From contig BPQB01000012.1 in NCBI GenBank assembly GCA_019973155.2, positions 310,001 through 374,000 of the forward strand: a DNA stretch of 64,000 bases. Reading direction: 5' to 3'. Origin of the DNA: Phanerochaete sordida (taxonomy: Eukaryota > Basidiomycota > Agaricomycetes > Polyporales > Phanerochaetaceae). Positions 56,517 to 64,000 of the stretch are shown piece by piece. Below the pieces are notes generated by a model. The model had not been told where the DNA came from. It searched no databases and worked only from the letters and a program-made list of their open reading frames with translations. Every line of letters begins with the position of its first letter. Position 1 is the stretch's first letter. Made by a program: the position numbers and the translations under genes.

Positions 56517-57797
56517 ATGCCCTGGACGGCTAAAACCGCAGCCCTCTTCTCTGTGACTGTGATATGTGTTCTGTCTCACGCATTTTCCGCCTTCGGGACG
56601 TTGATCACTGTCATAGTCGACGACCAGGACCCCAGTATATCGTACACGTCCAAATGGAACATCGGTCAGACATGCACAGTCTGTGATGCTGGTATCGACA
56701 AGTCGCAAATATACAACGGAACCTGGTCTGACAACACGTACCTGTCCGATGACAACCCACAGAACGCGACGTTCAAATTTAATGGTACGAATTCCGTTAA
56801 CTTCTGGCCTTCTCATCCCGACCGTCTCCCCACAGGCTCTGCGATCTTTGTGTACGGAGCCCAAGAGCAGCTGTTGGGAAAGAATTCCGCGGACGTGCTT
56901 TTCTACATCGACGAGCAGCTGGCGTCCACCTACACGTTCACACCGTCGGGAACTGAAGACGTCGCCAAGTACGGGCAGTTACTATTTTCGCAGGAAAATC
57001 TCGGGGAAGCTCCGCATACACTCGTGCTGCAGAACGGACGGGTCGGCGGGGCTCAAAGCCTCGTATTGTTTGACTATCTCGTATACACCACGTATGTGTC
57101 CCCCGTTGAACCGCGCCTTTCGCTCACTGACACGACAAGCAGCAGCACGGGTAACATAAGTGATATGGCCGCAAACATGACAGGAGGTCAGTCACTTACT
57201 GCCGTCGGTCGAGTCACGACTCACAAGTCGCGAAACTGGCTTACAACATTCGTGTACTTAGTCAGTCCGTCCACCGTCACAGTAACGGCGACCGCTCTAC
57301 CAGACGCCAATACCCGCGCAGGAGACCGCTCCAACAGCAGCGCGCGCATTGCAGCGATAATCCTAGGGGCCGTGCTCTTCGTGGCATTCCTCGTCATCGC
57401 CGGAATGGCCAGGACAATCCGCCGACAACGCGCTGGGATCGTCTTCGACCCTGCGCAGGCCGACACGCCATTTTTGCCCAAACCGCTGTCGATATGGGGT
57501 GGAGGCACTGCAGACCACGCCGCGGTACCCTCGCAGCCATATACTCCGACGCCATTCCCGCCATCGGCCCGCAGCGTGCCTCCACAGGAGGCCAGCGCGA
57601 TGTTGTACAACTCGATGCACCTCCAGCAGGGGCAGCCGCCGTCCTGGATGCTGAGCTCTGCGCAGAGCATGCCCGCTGAATATAGCGCAGGGCAGGGGCA
57701 GGCGATGTCGGAGCTCTCAGTTGGGGGCGGCGGGAGTGTCGTTGGTGGGAAGTCGGCACCGCCGGCATACCAGAGCGTGTCGGGAGACATGATGTAA
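56517..57797 (+). CDS. Type I membrane protein, family member J
   Basis: One uninterrupted frame of 426 codons covers the gene, but comparison with K shows three introns whose lengths are multiples of three: 56785-56835, 57092-57139 (acceptor ambiguous within AAGCAGCAG) and 57187-57261. Spliced, it gives 368 residues. Signal peptide to about 27, then VIVDDQDPSISY, CTVC, GTWSDNTY, QNATFKFNG, GSAIFVYG, FYIDEQLA and LFDYLVYTT. Membrane helix about 218-239. The tail ends with PPAY at 357-360. J and K form a subfamily that lacks the Gly after DDQ and has a shorter N-terminal loop. If introns were retained the protein would still be in frame. Confidence 0.85.
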   Translation: MPWTAKTAALFSVTVICVLSHAFSAFGTLITVIVDDQDPSISYTSKWNIGQTCTVCDAGIDKSQIYNGTWSDNTYLSDDNPQNATFKFNGTNSVNFWPSHPDRLPTGSAIFVYGAQEQLLGKNSADVLFYIDEQLASTYTFTPSGTEDVAKYGQLLFSQENLGEAPHTLVLQNGRVGGAQSLVLFDYLVYTTYVSPVEPRLSLTDTTSSSTGNISDMAANMTGGQSLTAVGRVTTHKSRNWLTTFVYLVSPSTVTVTATALPDANTRAGDRSNSSARIAAIILGAVLFVAFLVIAGMARTIRRQRAGIVFDPAQADTPFLPKPLSIWGGGTADHAAVPSQPYTPTPFPPSARSVPPQEASAMLYNSMHLQQGQPPSWMLSSAQSMPAEYSAGQGQAMSELSVGGGGSVVGGKSAPPAYQSVSGDMM

Positions 57798-57869
57798 AAT
57801 GATTTTGTTCATCTAGGGATGAATACAGGTCAGTATACCGGACCCTGCAGTAAGATATGAGCGCAAATC

Positions 57870-58497
57870 TCCAAGCGCGTTCAGCCGCGCTGCGACCGTG
57901 AGCCCGCTCTGCTCTCCGCCAATGATGTGCACATCCGGGCTCTCCCTGAACGCCGCGTCAGCAGTCCACTTCCCGTAGTCGCTTGAAGTCACCGCGGGGC
58001 CTCAGGCACTTGTAAATGCTCATGAGACCCTCGAGGTTCGTGTACACCACAGTTGCGAGTCAAGTCTCGTAAGTTCGCGTGGCACACGAGGCGCGCCCCG
58101 CCGCGTCCTTTAGCGACGCCGGCGGTGATTGTGAAAGCTACTACGATCTTACCGAGGGTCACAGACCGTATTTGGTACGTTGCTTTGAGGAGCTCGCTCC
58201 CGCCGAGGCGCGTCGCGTCGAGGCAGTCGCGCAGGAAGTGGTGGATTTCTCCGCGATGGAAGGTGCGAACTCGGAACGTCCCAGGTCAGGGCAAAGAGGT
58301 CGCGCCACCACAGGTCCTAGTAGAGCGTCTCGCTGATGAGGCCTGAGGCCTTTTGCGTTTCCAGCCGCAGCCCGCGCTGCAAGGCGGGCGACCCACGTTC
58401 GAGCAGCACCTTCTGCGGCAACGGGCCCAGGAGTTGTCGCTACCACAACATCGAACACTGGGAGCTGTGACGATGGTCGCGGATAAACGAGAGACAT
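57870..58497 (-). pseudogene. N-terminal relic of a flavin monooxygenase
   Basis: The minus strand from an ATG at 58497 follows the first exon of the monooxygenases at 52417 and 61012: LPVFDVV, PVAAEGAARTW, ISETLY, then an in-frame stop (TAG) before WWRDLFALTWD, and a decayed FAD region ending at the place coding for AARLNALG. Everything beyond (about 1.5 kb in the intact genes) is missing, and the relic abuts the 3' end of member J. This shows a deletion inside a duplicated module. Confidence 0.8.
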
Positions 58498-59651
58498 CGG
58501 GCACGCCAGTCAACACTTTCACGAAGGATGGTTACGTGACTAAGGAGGCTGTTGTGGCTGCAGAAAATCCGGGCAGTATGTCAGAGCTGCGATGAAGGTA
58601 ATATATTACGTAAGCTCGCGTTTACTTTCAATGCTTACTCGAGGCTCCCACAGTAACACTCTTTACTTAAGCTTTACTTAAGCAGTAAGTATTCGCAGTG
58701 AAGCAGCACTCACGCGTTTCTTATGACGCGTTCCTTATGCGAGTCACGGGAGCGCGTCCCGCCTAACCCATAACCCTATCTCGTGATTTACCTCGATGAC
58801 GGAATGCCAGACCTTTCACAATCCCACTCTGCCATTTGTACACTATACATCGACGCGATCTGTGCTGTCTCTGCGCTTCAGCAAGCGAAGCAGAGCTATG
58901 CGGAAGGCAACGAGATCCGGTGAACGGTGGCGGGGTCGTGGACGACCGGTCAATTAAAAAACCTATCTTCATGTTGACTTTTTACCAAGAAACACAAGGT
59001 ACGCCCGGCAAGATTTTGGCTGTAGGAGCGACGGTGCTAACGACGTCATAGGGGTAAGACGGGGTCGTACGCGAGCAGACATCGCTTGATAACCTATCGA
59101 TATGACGCTATGTGTGCGTGTATTCGTCTTCTTCTCTTGTACTTCCTGCGGTGCATCATGTCATTCATGTCCAAGCAGTCATGTTTGAGCACCCGGCGAA
59201 TTCTCACCACGAGCTAGCGTCGCACTAGACGCAGGCCGTACTATCATACGCTGGTGTCCGAAGGTCCAGCACAGCCAGCGCATAGCGTGGCCGACGTCCA
59301 AGCTGCCCACCATCGTGATATAGACTCCCGCCCGACCCCCACCTCGGAGATTGCGGTCTTGCATGTGACAGCCGGTAAGATGATAGCCCACGAAAGCAGG
59401 TCAAGATCGAGCTCGCGTGCGGGCAAGCGACAATGCGCTGCCAATACACCGGAATCTTTATGGTATGCTATCTCATTTATTTGACGGCCAACGCTGCTGA
59501 TTTCTATTTATCAAAGGCTGTGTTCTAGTTCTTTCGACGGAGTGAACTTCTACATAAGCCAGATACGCATCCCCCAAGTCTGGCGTTAGGCCGTATCCCT
59601 GGGCGCCCCTACCTCGCCTCGTACTCGCGCTCTTCAGTAGCTGCTTCTGTG
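58498..59651. other. Divergent spacer between the monooxygenase relic and member K
   Basis: Second version of the module spacer, with the dispersed repeat at 58596-58790 and the stretch 59110-59330 related to 55890-56160. No gene. Confidence 0.5.
58596..58790 (+). repeat. Dispersed GTAAGC-type repeat, copy 3
   Basis: Same blocks as copy 2 in the same order: TAATATATTACGTAAGC, TGCTTACTCGAGGCTCCCACAG, TTCTTATGACGCGTTCCTTATG and GAGTCACGGG. The B-box-like part is more decayed here. Confidence 0.65.
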
Positions 59652-60914
59652 ATGTCCCGGACATCTACAGCCACAATCCTCCTCTCTGTAACTACGATAT
59701 GCATTTTGACTCACGCCTTGGCCGCCTCCGGGACATTGATCGATGTCATAGTCGACGATCAGGATCCCAGCATATCGTACTCGCCCGAATGGCATATCGG
59801 TCAGACATGCACCGTCTGCACCGCAAGGGTAGACGCGTCGCAAGTCTACAACGGGACCTGGTCTGACGATACATACCTAAAACAAGGCAGCAATACCCCA
59901 CAGAATGCAACGTTCAAATTTAATGGTATATCCTGCTAAGTGCCGGTCATCTCGTTCTGACCTTCTACCCGGGCCGCAGGTTCTGCGATATTTGTGTTTG
60001 GAGCCCAGCTGCAGCTCTCTGGGAAAAGTTCCGCGGACGTTCTTTTCTTCGTCGATGACCAGATGGTGTCCACCTACACATTTACACCGTCGGGACCTCA
60101 AGACGTTGCCACGTACGGGCAGCTACTGTTTTCGCAGGATAACCTCAAGGAAGCTCCGCATACCCTCACACTCCAGAACGGGCGAGTAGGCGGGGCACCC
60201 AGCCTCGTTTTATTCGACTATCTCGTATATACCACGTATGTGCCACCGTTTGAACCCTACTTTTACCTTACTACCGAGATAATCAGTGACACGAGCAACA
60301 TGGGTGGCATGTACGCAAACGCGACAACAGGTGAATCATTCCCTGCTAAGTCGTTATCGCAGAAGCTGACTTGCGATCATTGCTCAGTCAATACTACGGC
60401 AACGGCGAGCACTGCACCAAGAGCCGCTACCCATGCAGCTAGCCGTCTGGATATCGGTGCGCGCATTGCAGCAATCTGCCTAGGATCCGTCTTTTTCCTG
60501 GCCCTCCTTGTTATCGCCGGAATGGCCAGGATGATCCGTCGACAGCGACACACTGGGGGTAGGTCTGACTCTATTCAAGCGGACGTGCCGCTCCTGCCCA
60601 CACCAATGTCGACTTGGAATAGTGGAAGCGGAGACCACACCGCGGTCACTGCGCAACCGTTTCCTCCAACGCCATTCTTACTGCCGCCCCCAAACGTGCC
60701 TCCGCAAGAGCCCAGCGCAAGCTCGTACAACGCGCTGTACCGCCAGGGGAAGCCAACGACCTGGGTGCTCGCCTCTGCTCAGAACATGCCCGCTGGACAT
60801 CGCATAGAGCAGGGACAGGCAAGGTCAGAGCTCCCAGCGGAGGAAAGCGGAAGCGTCGTCAGTAGGAGGTCGGCACCGCCAGCGTACCAGAGCGTGTCGG
60901 GAGACATGATGTAA
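59652..60914 (+). CDS. Type I membrane protein, family member K
   Basis: Exons 59652-59925, 59980-60235, 60287-60330 and 60388-60914 give 366 residues. Unlike in J, intron 1 is 54 nt and contains a stop, so the exon structure is certain. Signal peptide from MSRTSTATILLSV, then DVIVDDQDPSISY, CTVC, GTWSDDTY, QNATFKFNG, GSAIFVFG and LFDYLVYTT. Membrane helix about 215-237. The tail is close to that of J and ends with PPAY at 355-358. Its stop lies 97 bp from the stop of the convergent monooxygenase 3. Confidence 0.88.
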
Positions 60915-61011
60915 CGCTATTCTATTCATGGAAGAATACATAATTGCGTCTTCGCGCCAGCTAGAGCGTCGAGGAGCGGCAATATCTGACAGAGAGTGCA
61001 CTGGTACCGGT

Positions 61012-63323
61012 TCACGCCTCATACCGCTCACTGTACACGCCCTCGAGCTTCGCCTTGATCTCTGCGCACGCATTGTCAGCTCAGCCCAGACAAGACCAAA
61101 GGGCCGACTCACGCAGCGCGACATGCTTCGAGAACCAGCGAACCCACGCCAGGTTTCCGAGGATGGGCCACACGTCCGGAAGCGCAGGCCCGAGGTCGCG
61201 GTACGCGCCGCGCACCTCGCCCGTCGCATCGTCGAAGTCCCAGATCGGCGGGATCTGCTCTAGTGGTACGCTCCCGCCGAGGAGGTCGCGGAGGAGGAGC
61301 CGTGCGTCGTCGAAGCTGTCATGCTTGTCGTGAGTACGAGGGGAGGATAGAGAGGCGCCGAACGTACCCAGTGGCGACGACAATGACGTCCGCGGCGAGC
61401 TCGGTTCCGTCGCTGAAGCGCACTCCCGTGCGCGTCAGATGGTCGACGTCGACACCGGACTTCATCTTGATTTTGCCGTCTATGATTTGCTGGCTTGCGC
61501 CGCGATCTGTGCAGCGCGTTGAGTTTGGTATGAGGGAACACAGGTGCGCGCGACGGACCGAGGTAATATCCGCTCCCGCGGAGCAAGTGGAAGAATGCGC
61601 CCGCATCCTCTTCACCCGCCCACGTTCGGTACTCGGCGCGTTCGAGGCCTTCGAGCATCTCTCTGCGCCCCAGTTAGACTCTTGACACGAGCGCAGACGG
61701 TGACAAAATGCGCACCGATCTCCCTCTCTAATCAGGGCTGCTGTACGCTTCGCGAGGTGCTTCGCCAAGTGCACAGGTAGCGCGAACTTCGTTCGGTCGA
61801 CGTCTTCCGTGGGCGAGCCCTCCCATTCTGCAGATGACGATGCGCGCAGCATACCGGGGTTTATCGACATGATGAAGGTTCGCGAACGCTGGTGCATCGT
61901 CACGTCTACGAGTGGGGTCAGATGAGTATGATCAGTAGCGAGATAATGAGTGGTACCAATTCCGAGGTCCGCGCAGTCCGAGGCGGCATCGTGAGCTGTG
62001 TAAGGCGTCAGACAGATGGAGCATAGGCAGGAAACAGACCGTACCAGACGCGCAGGCGCCGATGACAAGGACTTTCTTCCCGACATATGGCGCAGCCGAC
62101 CGGAAGTCAGCTGAATGTATGACCTGTCCTTCGAAGCCATCCTGGCAAACCGAAGTCAAATGAGGACGACAAGGCAAGTTCAAGCGAGGACGACGCACCT
62201 GTCCTGGGAATGTTGTGTGCTTGAATGGCCAGCCCGCGGCCATCACGATGTGCTTCACGGAGACCGAGCGCTGTGCTTCGTCGGGACCTTGCAACGTGAC
62301 ATCCCACTTCTGCGTGTCTGTGTTTCGGCGTATTGACTTCGCCGAGGTCGACGTCTTGACGTTGATCTCCAGTGCGTCGGCGTACAGCTCCAGCCAGTTC
62401 GCGAACTGTGTGCCGGTCGATACGCGCGCCGCTGAACACGGGGATGTAGACGAACCTTGTTGGAAGGGATGAAGACAGGCCACGTTGACGGGAAGCTGCC
62501 TTCAGATGTAAGCATTTCGGTATGGACCACGGTGACTTGGGACTGACGGGAGGTATGGCATATGGTTCTGCCCTGGTAATTGTGATCAGCGTAAGTGTGA
62601 ACGAAAGGCCTAGAGGAGCGCACATATGGGTCCATGCAAGCTCAGTCTCTCGTGCCTCTTCCTCCAGCCGTCGCCCACCCGTTCGTCCGCTTCCACAACC
62701 AAGTTCGCTACACCGAGCGCGTTTAGCCGCGCGGCGACCGCGAGCCCGCTTTGCCCTCCGCCGATGATGAGCACGTCCGGGGTCTCGCTGAACGCGGCAC
62801 CGGCGGTCCACTTCCCGTGGTCAGGCTTGAAGTCGCGGTGGGATCCCAGACTTTCGGGGAAGCTCCTGAGACCTTCGAGGTTCGTGTAGACCGCGACCGC
62901 GCGCCAGGTCTGGTCTGCACAGTACACGAGGCGCGCCTCGCCGCGCCCTTGCGCGACGTCGGTAGAGAACGAGAACGCCACGACGATCCAGCCGAGGGCC
63001 GGGTATGGCGTCTGATACGTCGCCTCGAGCAGCTCGATGTCGCCGAAGTGGGTCGCGGCGAGCCGGTCGCCCAGGAAGCGGGACACGGCCCCGCGGCCGT
63101 GGAAGGTGCGGATGTCCCAGGTCAAGGCGAAGAGGTCGCGCCACCACGGGTCTGAGTAGAGCGTCTCGCTAATGAGTCCTTCTGCGTCTCCAGCCGCGGC
63201 GCGCGCTGCAAAGAGGGCGATCCACGCGCGGGCAGCATCTTCTGCGGCAACAGGCTCCGGCGGTGTCGCCCCGAGAGCGTCGAACGTCGGAAGCCGTGAT
63301 GGCGAAGCTGACGTGGAAGACAT
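61012..63323 (-). CDS. FAD/NADPH flavin monooxygenase 3 with NTF2-like N-terminus
   Basis: Eleven exons: 62624-63323, 62548-62572, 62456-62495, 62199-62405, 62045-62141, 61957-61995, 61716-61905, 61559-61662, 61368-61506, 61113-61315, 61012-61061; phases close to 597 residues and all introns are GT-AG. NTF2-like region with WWRDLFALTWDIRTFHG, FAD motif GGGQSG, fingerprint FEGQVIHSADF, second motif VLVIGACAS, and VATGFDDARLL. It is the best preserved copy and guided the models of the other two. Reaction: NADPH-dependent oxygenation of an unknown small molecule, probably cytosolic as there is no signal peptide. The NTF2-like region may shape the substrate pocket or dimerise; this is inference. 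Confidence 0.9.
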
Positions 63324-64000
63324 GAAGGATGTCGGGCGAGCCAGGGAACATTTTCACGCAAAACGCTTCGCCCCAGCGCAATAACCGCCCGGAAAGCGCG
63401 TCGCGAGATGGCGTGCTGGAGGCCGCGGATATTTGCCAGAACGGATCCATCGAGCAGACAGGAGGTCCTTCGAGGTGTAGTGCTAGCAGGTACTCGCCAG
63501 GCCGCATAAAAACACTGGTGTCGACGTAGTCCTGGTGCTTGTCGCAGGGTGACCATTTCGAGACTGCAGCTGGACGTCGGGGCGAACAGCGAAGCCCCCT
63601 TTGCGCTCGTCGCCTGAGCGAGAAGGAAGGAGAGAGCACGCAGGTCTCATGAAGATAAAATTGGTGGATTGGAGCGTAACATGTGCGATGGACCTGGGAG
63701 GTCGTTGTGGATGTAAACACGGTCCAGAAGTCCAGAAGGCCTTATGACGAAGCTAATACATTACGTAAGCTGATGGTATGGTCCGCGGTTTATTGGAAGC
63801 TGACACGGTAAGCATACCTGCTTACTGGATAAGTACCCGTTATCAACGGGTATTCGCGGCTTTCTTATGACGCGTTTCCTACTTACTTATCTGCGTCACG
63901 GGTTCGCGTTCGGCTTATCTCGTACCTCGAGGACCAAATGCAAGTCTTCTAATCCAGCCACCCGTCAACTTGACATGGACGCTGTTGACGCGCTCGGCAC
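63324..64000. other. Right-edge region upstream of monooxygenase 3
   Basis: Promoter side of monooxygenase 3, then the dispersed repeat at 63731-63925, as beyond monooxygenase 2. By analogy a further membrane-protein gene may lie to the right of the window. Confidence 0.45.
63731..63925 (+). repeat. Dispersed GTAAGC-type repeat, copy 4
   Basis: Same blocks as copies 2 and 3: TAATACATTACGTAAGC, GGTAAGCATACCTGCTTACTG, TTCTTATGACGCGTTTCCTA and GCGTCACGGGTTCGCGTTCG. It sits about 410 bp upstream of the start of monooxygenase 3; copy 2 sits about 430 bp upstream of monooxygenase 2. Confidence 0.65.

Noticed and set aside
1..64000. CRISPR arrays, bacterial operons, rRNA genes
   Set aside because: No regularly spaced direct repeats, Shine-Dalgarno-type spacing or rRNA-like sequence; the window is eukaryotic.

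Overview
The window looks like nuclear DNA of a filamentous basidiomycete, most likely a wood-decay agaricomycete of the polypore type. Genes are densely packed and split by many short introns (about 40-80 nt, mostly GT-AG). They include large lineage-specific paralog families: F-box/LRR-like proteins, an unnamed type I membrane protein family, and flavin monooxygenases. There is a fungal GH31 alpha-glucosidase, and no bacterial operon signals. Gene models were spliced by hand from the sequence; for almost every gene the exon phases close exactly on the stop codon.

Layout: 0-8.6 kb holds four F-box genes, three of them clear paralogs, after a partial minus-strand exon at the left edge. At 8.7-12.3 kb there is a 14-exon secreted GH31 alpha-glucosidase on the minus strand. 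From 13.9 to 32.5 kb lies a cluster of eight members of a type I membrane protein family. Each has a signal peptide, a beta-rich ectodomain with a C-x2-C pair and a GTW-[HS]-D signature, a Ser/Thr-rich stalk, one membrane helix, an Arg-rich stop-transfer and a tail ending in a PPxY motif. One copy is a pseudogene and one has a frameshifted tail. Three more members lie at 47.6-48.9, 56.5-57.8 and 59.7-60.9 kb. A 289-bp MITE with 15-bp perfect inverted repeats sits at 23.6-23.9 kb. A four-exon acidic coiled-coil gene lies at 28.5-29.7 kb.

At 33.4-35.9, 52.4-54.7 and 61.0-63.3 kb are three full-length FAD/NADPH monooxygenases with an N-terminal NTF2-like region; two truncated relics lie at 30.1-30.4 and 57.9-58.5 kb. 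Between 37.8 and 44.9 kb an unrecognised six-exon gene is present as three tandem copies with nearly constant exon lengths. At 45.4-47.2 kb is a MYND-finger/Mss51-like gene, and at 50.4-51.8 kb a TOXD-like enoyl reductase.

Two themes link the region. First, the right part (52-64 kb) is a repeating module of monooxygenase (minus), a short dispersed repeat and a membrane-protein gene (plus), with the N-terminal-only monooxygenase relic marking a deletion in one unit. A related arrangement is seen around 28-36 kb. Second, the PPxY motif close to the C-terminus is kept in nearly every membrane-protein paralog although the tails differ. This suggests docking of WW-domain proteins (for example Rsp5/Nedd4-type ubiquitin ligases) to a large, variable set of surface proteins. 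At least three introns are best read with a GC donor.
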